The notes under the pieces: generated by a model
What the model was told of the DNA's origin: nothing
Databases searched by the model: none
The model's input: only the letters and a program-made list of their open reading frames with translations
In this document: piece by piece, positions 1 to 7,963 of the stretch
Numbering within the stretch: the first letter of the stretch is position 1
Layout: the number at the start of each line of letters is the position of its first letter
Program-made: the position numbers and the translations under genes
Assembly: GCF_004011865.1 (NCBI RefSeq)
Contig: NZ_RKLP01000004.1
Span: forward strand, 310,001-374,000
Source of the DNA: Prescottella agglutinans
GTDB taxonomy: Bacteria; Actinomycetota; Actinomycetes; Mycobacteriales; Mycobacteriaceae
Length of the DNA: 64,000 nucleotides
Direction: 5' to 3'

Positions 1-500
1 GTGGCTTCGCGGGTGCGCTCGACGAGCAGGCGGTTCTCCTCGGAGACGTCACCGGCGAGGAACGTCGCGTTGGTGTCGCCGTGCACGCCGTCGATGTAGG
101 CGGTGACGTCGATGTTGACGATGTCGCCGTCCTGGATGACGGTCGAGTCGGGGATGCCGTGGCAGATCACCTCGTTCAGCGACGTGCAGCACGACTTCGG
201 GAAACCGCGGTAGCCCAGCGTGGACGGGTACGCGCCGTGGTCGCACATGTACTCGTGCGCGATGCGGTCCAGCTCGTCGGTGGTCACACCGGGGGCGACG
301 GCCTTGCCGGCCTCCTGCAGCGCCTGCGCGGCGATCTTGCTCGCCACCCGCATCTTCTCGATGGTCTCCGGGGTCTGCACCCACGGCTCCTTGCCCTCAC
401 GGGCCGTCGCCTTCCACACGTACTCGGGACGCTCGATGTCCTTGGGGACGGCGAGGACGGGTGAGACGGTTCCGGGGACGAGAGCGGTGCGAACAGACAT
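1..500 (-). CDS. map: Type I methionine aminopeptidase, 5' part (runs off window)
   Basis: Removes the initiator methionine from nascent proteins in the cytoplasm using a dinuclear metal site. The first 166 codons are present, starting at the ATG at 500; the rest lies beyond position 1. Family motifs are readable: the CHGIPD histidine, the [10 protein letters not shown] stretch with the first metal aspartate, and HGDTNATF with the second. The N-terminal extension before the catalytic fold, with [20 protein letters not shown], resembles the actinobacterial MapB type. In M. tuberculosis map lies a few genes from ispG, as here, although here a long accessory block separates them. The C-terminal metal ligands cannot be checked. 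Confidence 0.95.
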   Translation of the reverse strand, partial: MSVRTALVPGTVSPVLAVPKDIERPEYVWKATAREGKEPWVQTPETIEKMRVASKIAAQALQEAGKAVAPGVTTDELDRIAHEYMCDHGAYPSTLGYRGFPKSCCTSLNEVICHGIPDSTVIQDGDIVNIDVTAYIDGVHGDTNATFLAGDVSEENRLLVERTREA

Positions 501-615
501 GGGTCCAGGGTAGACCGCCGAGCCGCCGCGAGGTCCGCGTGGCCGCTGCACCGGCCGCGAGGGCGCGTCGGGCATAGGGTGCAAGGACCGCCTTCCCGAC
601 CTGAGGAGTACGCCC

Positions 616-1632
616 ATGCGAGGAACCGTCATCCACGCACCGCGGGACATCCGGTTCGAGGAACTGCCCGACCCGCGGATCGTCGAGGACACCGACGCGA
701 TCATCCGAGTCGTCGCCACGTGCGTGTGCGGCTCGGACCTGTGGCGCTACCGCGGCATCACCCCGGTCGACGAGCCTCGCCCGATCGGCCACGAATACGT
801 CGGTGTCGTCGAGGAAGTCGGTGGCGCGGTCACCACGGTCGCGCCCGGACAGTTCGTCATCGGATCGTTCCTCGCGTCCGACAACACCTGCGCGCACTGC
901 CGCTACGGATACCAATCATCCTGCCGACTAGGAGAATTCGTCAACGGATGCCAGGCCGAGTACGTCCGCGTGCCGCTGGCCGACGGCACCCTCGTCGCGG
1001 TTCCCGACCGGCCGGACGAGGCCCTGATCCCGAGCCTGCTCGCGCTCTCCGACGTCATGGGGACGGGCTGGTACGCGGCGGCGGCCGCCGAGGTACGCCC
1101 GGGCTCGACGGTCGTGGTCGTCGGCGACGGCGCGGTCGGGCTGTCCGGCGTGCTCGCCGCCAGGGAACTGGGCGCGGAACGGATCATCGCGATGAGCCGG
1201 CACACCAACCGTCAGAAGTTGGCTGTCGAGTTCGGCGCCACCGACATCGTCACCGAGCGCGGCGAGGAGGGCGTCGCCCGGGTCGCCGAGCTGACCGACG
1301 GAGTCGGCGCCGAATCGGTTCTCGAATGCGTCGGCACGAAGGAGTCGATGTCGCAGGCACTGCGTTGCGCCCGTCCCGGCGGCAACGTCGGCTTCGTGGG
1401 AGTGCCGCACGGCGTCGAGTTCCCCGCCCGGGAACTGTTCGACACCCACATCGGCGTGCGCGGCGGGTCGGCGCCCGTGCGCCGCTTCCTGCCCGACCTG
1501 ATCGGCCGGGTGCTCGACGGCCGGATGGAGCCGGGCAAGGTCTTCGACCTCACACTGCCGCTCGATCAGGTGGCGGAGGCGTACCGGGCCATGGACGAAC
1601 GGCGCGCGATCAAGGTGCTGCTGCGGCCCTGA
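616..1632 (+). CDS. Zinc-dependent alcohol dehydrogenase family protein
   Basis: Medium-chain dehydrogenase/reductase of 338 residues, expected to oxidise or reduce an alcohol/carbonyl pair with NAD(P). Seen: catalytic-zinc motifs [10 protein letters not shown] (about residues 38-47) and [13 protein letters not shown] (about 57-69), and a Rossmann region with [13 protein letters not shown] (about 163-175). The usual structural-zinc loop reads [12 protein letters not shown], which has three cysteines where the classic loop has four. The ATG at 616 has GAGGAG about eight bases upstream. It is divergent from map and stands alone, so the substrate cannot be inferred from context. Confidence 0.85.
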   Translation: MRGTVIHAPRDIRFEELPDPRIVEDTDAIIRVVATCVCGSDLWRYRGITPVDEPRPIGHEYVGVVEEVGGAVTTVAPGQFVIGSFLASDNTCAHCRYGYQSSCRLGEFVNGCQAEYVRVPLADGTLVAVPDRPDEALIPSLLALSDVMGTGWYAAAAAEVRPGSTVVVVGDGAVGLSGVLAARELGAERIIAMSRHTNRQKLAVEFGATDIVTERGEEGVARVAELTDGVGAESVLECVGTKESMSQALRCARPGGNVGFVGVPHGVEFPARELFDTHIGVRGGSAPVRRFLPDLIGRVLDGRMEPGKVFDLTLPLDQVAEAYRAMDERRAIKVLLRP

Positions 1633-2191
1633 CCTGCCAACCCGGGGGGTCATCGGGAGCAGAGCTGTGTCCGGCCAGCGATCCGGAACGCCGCGGCCTC
1701 CGGACGTCACGCGCCCTCCCACAGCCCTCTGGATGATACGGGGAGCATCGATCCGGCCTCGTCGCGACGAGTTGATCAGCCAGGAACTCTCGCACTGTCT
1801 TTCGCGTAGCGACACGCCCGACCGGTCACACCGGTGCGTCGAGTCGTTACACGATCCTGCTGGACTCGACTCCGCGTGACGGTCCAGACTGGACCTGCGA
1901 GACGGTCGTTCGAACCGGGCATACAGACGACACCCTTCCGCGTCGGGCCTTCGTTCACTGCTGGACACCGGGTCCCGGTGAAACACCAATCCGACCCGGC
2001 ATGCGGGACGAAAGTTCGCTGTTGGGGCCGAACCGACTTCCGGCGTTCGCCCATCGCCGAGCCCACGCGAACCGACACCATCGAAGCGGCCGCCATGCCT
2101 TCGGTGTGGTTCGCGGCCGTGGCCAGATCATCCAACCCGGCGCGAAACAACCTTCTCTCATGGCGTCCTTCGCCCGAGACAGGAGACCACC
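1633..2191. other. Non-coding stretch between alcohol dehydrogenase and patatin genes
   Basis: About 560 bases without a convincing gene. Open frames here have codon use unlike the neighbours and no recognisable protein. A short near-palindrome, CACCGGG-T-CCCGGTG at 1966-1980, is the only structured element seen. No tRNA, riboswitch or repeat was recognised. The patatin promoter is presumably in the last 100-200 bases. Confidence 0.5.
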
Positions 2192-3256
2192 ATGCACACG
2201 GAGACTCACTCGTCCCGCGAACGCGAGGCCGGCGGCACCACGCTGAGGCCCAAGGAGGCCGATCTCGTGCTCGCTGGTGGCGGCGTCAAGGGCCTCGGAC
2301 TCGCGGGAGCTGTCGCCGCGCTGACCGAGGCCGGAGCCAAACCCCAGAGAATCTCCGGCACCTCCGCCGGCGCTGTTGTCGGCGCGCTGGTGGCGTCCGG
2401 GCTGACGGGCCGGGCGCTGAAGAACACCGCCCTCGGCATGCCCTACGCGGACTTCCTCGACCCGGCACCGTTGGAGCGTGTCCCCGTCCTCGGGCCGGCG
2501 CAGGCGGTGCTGCGCGGCAGCGGCATCTACAAGGGGGACTACGCCCACGAGTGGATTCGTAACGAACTGGCCGAACGGAACGTCCACACGTTCGGTGACC
2601 TCAAACTCGACGAAAAGGACTACCTGTGGCTGCCACGCGAGCGGCGGTACAAGCTCGTCGTCACCGTTTCGGACGTCACGCTGGGCCAACTTGTGCGGCT
2701 GCCCTGGGACTACGAATCACTCTACGGACTGAACCCCGACGAGCAATCGGTCGCCGACGCGGTCCGTGCGTCGATGTCCATCCCCTTCTTCTTCCGCCCG
2801 GTCCGATTGACCAACGACAAGACGAAGGTGACATCGACGCTGGTGGACGGGGGCCTCCTGTCGAACTTCCCGATCGACTCACTCGACCGAACCGACGGCG
2901 AGGAGCCGCGATGGCCCACCTTCGGGATCACCGTGCTACCCAACCTGCCCGCGGGCAACGACAAGGTCATCCCGCTGGGGCCGTTGGCCCCACTGGGGCG
3001 GCTTGCGCGGCTGGGAGCACCGCACCTGCTGGAGCTCATCGTCTCCACCATCCTGGTCGGCCGCGACCAGGCATACCTCAACCAGCCATGGGTGAACGAC
3101 CGTGCCATCCGCGTGGATTCGACCGACGTGGGTGTTGTCGAATTCGATATCGGAAGGCCCAAAGCCGAGGCGCTCTACGCGAAGGGCTACGAGGCAGCGC
3201 AGGCCTTCCTGAAGGAGTGGGATTGGGAGGCGTACCTCAAACGCTACCGGGCGTAA
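2192..3256 (+). CDS. Patatin-like phospholipase family protein
   Basis: Predicted lipid acyl hydrolase of 354 residues. The patatin Ser-Asp dyad is visible: the oxyanion-hole glycine motif AGGGVKGLGLAG (about residues 28-39), the nucleophile elbow GTSAG with Ser58, and the DGG motif at Asp219. No signal peptide is apparent, so a cytoplasmic or membrane-peripheral location is likely. The ATG at 2192 is preceded by GAGACAGGAGACCACC, a good ribosome binding site. Monocistronic by spacing; the next small gene starts about 95 bases downstream. The substrate (phospholipid, triacylglycerol or wax ester) is not determinable. Confidence 0.88.
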   Translation: MHTETHSSREREAGGTTLRPKEADLVLAGGGVKGLGLAGAVAALTEAGAKPQRISGTSAGAVVGALVASGLTGRALKNTALGMPYADFLDPAPLERVPVLGPAQAVLRGSGIYKGDYAHEWIRNELAERNVHTFGDLKLDEKDYLWLPRERRYKLVVTVSDVTLGQLVRLPWDYESLYGLNPDEQSVADAVRASMSIPFFFRPVRLTNDKTKVTSTLVDGGLLSNFPIDSLDRTDGEEPRWPTFGITVLPNLPAGNDKVIPLGPLAPLGRLARLGAPHLLELIVSTILVGRDQAYLNQPWVNDRAIRVDSTDVGVVEFDIGRPKAEALYAKGYEAAQAFLKEWDWEAYLKRYRA

Positions 3257-3350
3257 CGGGGGCCGCACCACAGCGCTGCCGGTGCACGGATGCGCTTTCC
3301 ACGAAAGTGGGTATGGTGAGCGGTCAACCTGGTCAGAAGTGAGGGTGACA

Positions 3351-3668
3351 ATGGGCCAGCAGTCGCGGGCCGCCGAACGTCGGTGGGCTCCGGTCAAGGT
3401 CAGCAAGGTCGTCTCGACCCGTTCGGACGACATCGTCCACGTCGAGGCCGAACTCCACGGCGACATCCATCCGGAGTGGGCCCGGGCATTCGAGCGCATC
3501 AGCCGGAGCAGGCAGTCCGATCTGCTGCTCCACGCCGACGCCGAGCCGCCACGGATCACGATGACGGCCAGGGGCGATCACGGCGACAGTGTCGAGATCG
3601 TGGTCCTGTACGCCGTCGAGGAAGTGAATCTCTACGTGCGACTCACGCTCGAACTCGTCGGACGGTAG
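3351..3668 (+). CDS. Hypothetical protein, 105 residues
   Basis: Not recognised. The ATG at 3351 is preceded by AAGTGAGGGTGACA, which supports this start over a longer frame beginning at 3282. The protein is soluble, with no signal peptide or membrane segment. A basic N-terminus (about residues 1-25) precedes a mixed alpha/beta stretch rich in alternating hydrophobic residues, including VEIVVLYAVEEVNLYVRLTLELVG at the end, which looks like two beta strands. Nine bases separate its stop from the convergent GntR gene. Codon use fits the genome, so it is probably real. Confidence 0.6.
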   Translation: MGQQSRAAERRWAPVKVSKVVSTRSDDIVHVEAELHGDIHPEWARAFERISRSRQSDLLLHADAEPPRITMTARGDHGDSVEIVVLYAVEEVNLYVRLTLELVGR

Positions 3669-3677
3669 CACCGGCGT

Positions 3678-4379
3678 TCAGCGCAGTTCCGTCACGAACG
3701 CCATCCGGTCACCCCGGTACAGCGACCGGACGCGCTCGATCGGCACACCGTCGGCGTCGCGGGAGACGCGGTGCAGTTTCAGCATCGGCATCGCGGTGCT
3801 CGACTCGACCAGGCCGGCCTCCCGCGGGGTGGGCAGGGCGGTCTCGATCCGCTCGGTGGCGGTGGTGAACTCGATCCCCTTCGCGCGGATCGCCGCGTAC
3901 AGCGAGGTCTCCGGATCGAACGTGTCCGCGAGGTCCGGGAACCGGCCCAGCGGCAGGTAGGTGCTCTCGAGGCCGATGCGTTCGCCGTCGGCCAGCAGCA
4001 CACGCTCGAGGTGGATCACCGGGTCGCCGATGGCGATCTCCAGGATCTCCGCGAGCTTCTCGTGCGCGTCGATCTCCTCCCACCGCACCAGGATTCGGCC
4101 CGGCTCACGGCCCTGACTGAGCGCGCCCTCGGTGTAGGACCCGAGCGACAGCGGCTGCACCAGCTTCGGCCGCGCGACGACCGTGCCCCTGCCTCGACGC
4201 TCGACGCGTCCGGCCACGAGCAGTTCGTGCAGCGCCTGCCGAACCGTCTCCCGGGAGACGCCACAGCGGGCCGCGAGTTCCCGCTCGGCGGGCACCGGGT
4301 CGCCCTCGGACAGTTCCGCGAGCAGGTCCTCCACATGCGTCCGCACGACGTAGTGCTTGGGCAGGCTCTCGGCGGTCAT
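3678..4379 (-). CDS. GntR/HutC-family transcriptional regulator of the phosphonate locus (PhnF-like)
   Basis: Regulator of 233 residues: an N-terminal winged helix (PAERELAARCGVSRETVRQALHELLVAGRVERRGRGT, about residues 24-60) followed by a UTRA ligand-binding domain (about 80-230) with the typical EEIDAHEKLAEILEIAIGDPVIHLERVLLADGERIGLESTYLP pattern. The ATG at 4379 overlaps the stop of the HD gene upstream (ATGA), so the two are co-transcribed and translationally coupled. HutC-type regulators such as PhnF and DasR bind TGGTnTAGACCA-type palindromes, and two such sites lie in the divergent promoter region 560-620 bases upstream. Inferred role: autoregulated, ligand-relieved repressor of both divergent units. 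Confidence 0.88.
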   Translation of the reverse strand: MTAESLPKHYVVRTHVEDLLAELSEGDPVPAERELAARCGVSRETVRQALHELLVAGRVERRGRGTVVARPKLVQPLSLGSYTEGALSQGREPGRILVRWEEIDAHEKLAEILEIAIGDPVIHLERVLLADGERIGLESTYLPLGRFPDLADTFDPETSLYAAIRAKGIEFTTATERIETALPTPREAGLVESSTAMPMLKLHRVSRDADGVPIERVRSLYRGDRMAFVTELR

Positions 4380-4915
4380 CGCGCCGCCCGCCCGACACGC
4401 ACCCGACGCGCCACCGCGAGGATCTCGTCGATCGACGGCGCCTGCGCGCCGGGCACTTTCGCGCCGTCGTCGTACCGGCGCAATCGGACTGCGTCCGACC
4501 ACCAGGGGTGCGACACCCATTCCTCCGCGACGGCAGGGCCGCCCTGGTGCCGCAATGTCGCCATCGACTCCGACGACAGCGTCCCGACGTACGCGGGATC
4601 GGTGGCCGCCAGGTACCGCTTGGCCGCGACGTGCGCCCCCGCCAGCCAGCCGACCCGCTCACCGAACCGCGGCGTGAGCCAGGCCCGGGCGACACGATCG
4701 TGCGGCGCGTCGGCGGGCGCGGCCGTCAGCGGACTGCGCGCCAGATCGTGCAGCGCACTGGCCAACACCAGGTCGTCGTCGGCTCCGTCCGCGATCGCCC
4801 GGCCGGCGGACTGGAGCGCGTGGTCGAGTTCGTCGACCGCCTCGCCGTCGAACACCCCACAGAGCGAATTCAACAGCGCAGCAGCCTCTTCGAGTACGGC
4901 GGAATCGTCGTTCAC
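4376..4915 (-). CDS. PhnZ-family HD-domain protein (phosphonate degradation associated), variant active site
   Basis: Protein of 179 residues resembling PhnZ, the mixed-valent di-iron oxygenase that cleaves 2-amino-1-hydroxyethylphosphonate to glycine and phosphate. Numbered from the GTG at 4915, expected iron ligands are present: His32, His56-Asp57, His72, His95 and Asp150. The family signature AAKRYL ... LSSESMATLRHQGG is clear. Two positions differ from PhnZ as I remember it: the substrate-gating Tyr (Y24) is Phe22, and the HDxxH histidine (H62) is Arg60. An alternative TTG start at 4933 would abut operator 1. It overlaps the GntR gene by four bases. No PhnY hydroxylase is nearby, so the substrate is uncertain. 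Confidence 0.85.
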   Translation of the reverse strand: MNDDSAVLEEAAALLNSLCGVFDGEAVDELDHALQSAGRAIADGADDDLVLASALHDLARSPLTAAPADAPHDRVARAWLTPRFGERVGWLAGAHVAAKRYLAATDPAYVGTLSSESMATLRHQGGPAVAEEWVSHPWWSDAVRLRRYDDGAKVPGAQAPSIDEILAVARRVRVGRAAR

Positions 4916-4936
4916 GCCTGTCAGCCTACACAAATT

Positions 4937-4950
4937 CCGGTCTATACCAA
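4937..4950. promoter_or_regulatory. Putative GntR operator 1 (HD gene side)
   Basis: CCGGTCTATACCAA; read on the minus strand it contains TGGTATAGACC, nearly identical to the PhnF-type operator TGGTATAGACCA as I recall it. It lies 22 bases upstream of the HD-gene GTG, where it would overlap the -10 region or transcription start. Confidence 0.6.
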
Positions 4951-4983
4951 TTGTTCATCTGGCGTTTCCCGAACGTCCCCCAG

Positions 4984-4997
4984 TTGGTCTAGACCAA
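4984..4997. promoter_or_regulatory. Putative GntR operator 2 (oxidoreductase side)
   Basis: A perfect 14-bp palindrome, TTGGTCTAGACCAA, matching the DasR/PhnF-type consensus TGGTCTAGACCA. It is 47 bases centre to centre from operator 1 and ends 17 bases before the ATG of the FAD oxidoreductase, so a bound repressor would block initiation. Confidence 0.68.
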
Positions 4998-5014
4998 TGT
5001 TCAGGCTGTGTCCC

Positions 5015-6142
5015 ATGCGAATTGCAATTGTGGGCGGAGGAATCCTCGGCACGGCGCATGCCGACGAGGCCATCCGACGCGGACACGACGTCGTCCATCT
5101 CGAACGCGAACTCGAAGCGCGCGGTGCCACCGTACGCAACTTCGGATTGGTCTGGGTCTCCGGCCGGGCCGAGCACGAACTCGACGCCTCGCTGCGTTCC
5201 CGGGAACTGTGGGCCGACCTCGCCCGACGCGTGCCCGAGATCGGCTTCCGCACCGCCGGGTCGATGACGCTGCTGCGCACCCCCGAGGAGGTCGCGGTCG
5301 CCGAGGACATGGCGGCGCGCGCCGACGCCGACGTCCGCGGCTTCAGCCTGCTCGAGCCCGACGCGGTCCGCACGGTCAACCCCGCGCTGCGCGGCAAGTT
5401 CCTGGCCGGTCTGCACTGCACCCGGGACGGCGCGGTCGAGTCCCGGATCGCGCTGCCCGCGATCCGCCGCCACCTCGCGACGTCGGGCCGGTACGAGTTC
5501 CACGCCGGCACCGAGGCCCGCGAGATCACCACCGGAGCAGCGGGCGTCCGCATCCGCGACGACCACGGCCGCACCTTCGAGGCCGACCTCGCCATCGTGT
5601 GCCCGGGCGCCACCCTCGGCGGGCTCGCCCGGGACCTGGCCGGCGACCTGCCGCTGCGCCGGGTCCGCCTGCAGATGATGCAGACCGCACCGCTCGGCGA
5701 GGCCCTGACCACCGCGATCGCCGACGGCGACAGCATGCGCTACTACCCGGCCTTCGCGGGATCCACGCTCGACGCCCTGCGCGACGCCCAACCCCAGGAG
5801 CCCACCGCGGCCGAGCACCGCATGCAGTTGCTGTGCGTGCAGCGCCTGCACGGCGGCCTCACCATCGGCGACACCCACGAGTACGACGAGCCGTTCGACT
5901 TCGACGTCGACGAGGCCCCGTACCGCCACCTGACGAGCGTCGTCGAGGAACTCCTCGGCCGGCACCTGCCGCCGATCGTCAAGCGCTGGGCCGGCGTCTA
6001 CAGCCAGTGCCTCGACCCCGCCCAACTGGTGCATCGCGCCCAGCCCGCCGACGGCGTGTGCGTCGTGGCCGGACCGGGCGGACGCGGCATGACCCTCGGC
6101 CCGGCCCTCGCCGAACAGACCGCCGACCAACTGGGCCTGTAA
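5015..6142 (+). CDS. FAD-dependent oxidoreductase, TIGR03364-type phosphonate catabolism enzyme (PbfD-like)
   Basis: D-amino-acid-oxidase-fold flavoenzyme of 375 residues. The N-terminal FAD-binding motif IVGGGILGTAHADEA is followed by an acidic residue at the end of beta-2 (HLERE). The C-terminal CVVAGPGGRGMTLGPALAEQTA closes the dinucleotide fold. The family is known to sit beside phosphonatase-like hydrolases and aminoethylphosphonate importers; related enzymes have been reported to oxidise N-alkylated 2-aminoethylphosphonate to phosphonoacetaldehyde (from memory). The ATG at 5015 is chosen because the ATG at 4997 overlaps the operator. It heads a six-gene operon, with 22 bases to the next gene. 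The exact substrate is inferred. Confidence 0.86.
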   Translation: MRIAIVGGGILGTAHADEAIRRGHDVVHLERELEARGATVRNFGLVWVSGRAEHELDASLRSRELWADLARRVPEIGFRTAGSMTLLRTPEEVAVAEDMAARADADVRGFSLLEPDAVRTVNPALRGKFLAGLHCTRDGAVESRIALPAIRRHLATSGRYEFHAGTEAREITTGAAGVRIRDDHGRTFEADLAIVCPGATLGGLARDLAGDLPLRRVRLQMMQTAPLGEALTTAIADGDSMRYYPAFAGSTLDALRDAQPQEPTAAEHRMQLLCVQRLHGGLTIGDTHEYDEPFDFDVDEAPYRHLTSVVEELLGRHLPPIVKRWAGVYSQCLDPAQLVHRAQPADGVCVVAGPGGRGMTLGPALAEQTADQLGL

Positions 6143-6164
6143 CCCCGACACCTCAGGAGAGACC

Positions 6165-6842
6165 GTGACCACCATCAAGCTCGCCGTCCTCGACATGGCC
6201 GGCACCACCGTCGCCGACGACGGCCTCGTGCTCCGTGCGTTCGACGCCGCCGGAGCCGCCGCCGGGCTGCCCGCGACGGGCCCCGAGGCCGACGCCGCCC
6301 GCCGGTACGTCCTCGACACGATGGGCCAGTCCAAGATCGTCGTGTTCCGTGTCCTGTTCGGGGACGAGGACCGCGCCCAGGCCGCCAACCGCGCGTTCGA
6401 GACCGAGTACGACCGCCTGGTCGACGAGGGCGGCGCGGCCGCGATTCCCGGTGCCGCCGAGTCGATCACCGCGCTGCGCGATGCCGGCGTCCAGGTGGCG
6501 CTGACCACCGGCTTCAGCCGCACCACCCAGGACAAGCTGCTGGCGGCGCTCGGCTGGCAGACGCTCGCCGACCTGACGCTCTCCCCCGCCGAGGCGGGAC
6601 GCGGTCGCCCCTACCCCGACCTGATCCTCACCGCCCTCATGCGTCTCGGCGTCGACGACGTGAAGGACGTTGCCGTCCTGGGCGATACCGCCAGCGACAT
6701 CACCAGCGGCCGACGGGCGGGCGCGAGCATCGTCGCCGGCGCGCTGACCGGCGCACACGACGAGCAGCAGTTGCGCGCCGCCGACCCGACCCACGTCGTG
6801 CCGTCGGTCCGCGAGTTCACCGATCTCGTTCTCTCGCACTGA
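6165..6842 (+). CDS. Phosphonatase-like HAD hydrolase (TIGR03351 type)
   Basis: HAD-superfamily protein of 225 residues, predicted to cleave the C-P bond of phosphonoacetaldehyde or a close analogue. Seen: nucleophile Asp10 in LDMAGTT, the phosphonatase-like motif MGQSK with Lys57 in the position of the Schiff-base lysine of PhnX, the Thr of ALTTGF, GRPYPDLI, and the acidic GDTASDI motif. It is shorter than classical PhnX (about 265-270 residues), as usual for this subfamily. GTG start at 6165 with AGGAGAGACC just upstream. It lies between the oxidoreductase that could make its substrate and the importer genes. Confidence 0.87.
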   Translation: MTTIKLAVLDMAGTTVADDGLVLRAFDAAGAAAGLPATGPEADAARRYVLDTMGQSKIVVFRVLFGDEDRAQAANRAFETEYDRLVDEGGAAAIPGAAESITALRDAGVQVALTTGFSRTTQDKLLAALGWQTLADLTLSPAEAGRGRPYPDLILTALMRLGVDDVKDVAVLGDTASDITSGRRAGASIVAGALTGAHDEQQLRAADPTHVVPSVREFTDLVLSH

Positions 6843-6900
6843 GCTTCTTCCCGAGTTCTTCCGTCACCGTTCGAATCCCTCACCCAGACAGGAAATCCGA

Positions 6901-7962
6901 ATGCGCAAGAACACCAAGCTTTTCCGCGTCGGCGTCGCAGCCGTCGCCATGACCACCGCGGCCCTCACTCTCACCGCGTGCGGCGGCACCGGCGCGGCGG
7001 CCGGCACCGGCGGCGAGACCGTCACCGTCTACAGCGCCGACGGCCTCGCCGGCTGGTACAAGACGCAGTTCGCCGCGTTCACCGAGGAGACCGGCATCGC
7101 GGTCAACCTCGTCGAGGCCGGCTCCGGCGAGGTCGTCTCCCGTGTCGACAAGGAGCAGTCGAACCCGCAGGCCGACGTCGTGGTGACGCTGCCGCCGTTC
7201 ATCCAGAAGGCCGAGGCCCAGGGCCTGCTGCAGCCCAGCGGCATCGACACCTCCGCGGTGCCCGCCGGCGTCCATGACCCGGCCGGCCAGTACGTCCCCG
7301 TCGTCGACAACTACCTGTCGTTCATCGCGAACCCCGGCGCGAACCCGGCCCCCAAGACGTGGGACGACCTGCTCTCCGACCAGTTCAAGGGCAAGCTGCA
7401 GTACTCCACCCCGGGCCAAGCCGGCGACGGCACCGCCGTCCTGCTGCTGCTCCAGCACCTGATGGGCAAGGAGGGCGCGCTCGACTACCTGTCGAAGCTG
7501 CAGGCCAACAACGTCGGACCGTCGTCGTCGACGGGCAAGCTGCAGCCCAAGGTCAGCAACGGTGAACTCCTGGTCGCGAACGGCGACGTCCAGATGAACC
7601 TCGCGTCGATCGCGGACGACGGCTCGAAGTTCGAGATCTTCTTCCCCGCCTCCGCCGACGGCAAGCGCACCACCATCGCGCTGCCGTACGTGATGGGTCT
7701 GGCCAAGGGGGCCCCGCACTCCGACGAGGCCAAGAAGCTGATGGAGTTCCTGCTGTCCGAGAAGGCGCAGCAGTCCGTCGCCGGTGACGCGCGCGGCGTG
7801 TCCGTCCGCACCGACGTCCGCGCGGCCGCGGGCAACTCGACGGACCCGTCGACCCCGACCGGTCTGGTGAACGGCGTCGAGGTGTGGACCCCGAACTGGA
7901 ACGACGTCCTCGCCTCGCTGGACGCCGACATCGCCGCCTACCAGAAGGCAACCGGTAACTGA
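6901..7962 (+). CDS. Phosphonate (2-aminoethylphosphonate-type) ABC transporter substrate-binding lipoprotein
   Basis: Lipoprotein of 353 residues with a type II signal peptide (MRKNTKLFRVGVAAVAMTTA..., lipobox LTAC, lipidated Cys27). The mature protein is a ferric/AEP-type binding protein: VTVYSADGLAGWYKTQFAAFTEETGI, and SRVDKEQSNPQADVVVTLPPFIQKA. It should capture the phosphonate outside the membrane and deliver it to the two permeases. The ATG at 6901 has AGGAAATCCGA upstream. Its stop is one base from the start of the ATPase gene. Assignment to AEP-like ligands rests on family and operon context. Confidence 0.86.
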   Translation: MRKNTKLFRVGVAAVAMTTAALTLTACGGTGAAAGTGGETVTVYSADGLAGWYKTQFAAFTEETGIAVNLVEAGSGEVVSRVDKEQSNPQADVVVTLPPFIQKAEAQGLLQPSGIDTSAVPAGVHDPAGQYVPVVDNYLSFIANPGANPAPKTWDDLLSDQFKGKLQYSTPGQAGDGTAVLLLLQHLMGKEGALDYLSKLQANNVGPSSSTGKLQPKVSNGELLVANGDVQMNLASIADDGSKFEIFFPASADGKRTTIALPYVMGLAKGAPHSDEAKKLMEFLLSEKAQQSVAGDARGVSVRTDVRAAAGNSTDPSTPTGLVNGVEVWTPNWNDVLASLDADIAAYQKATGN

Positions 7963-7963
7963 C

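Noticed and set aside
6868-6885. GTTCGAATCC, a tRNA T-loop-like string
   Set aside because: No acceptor stem, D-arm or anticodon arm can be folded around it; it is intergenic sequence before the binding-protein gene.
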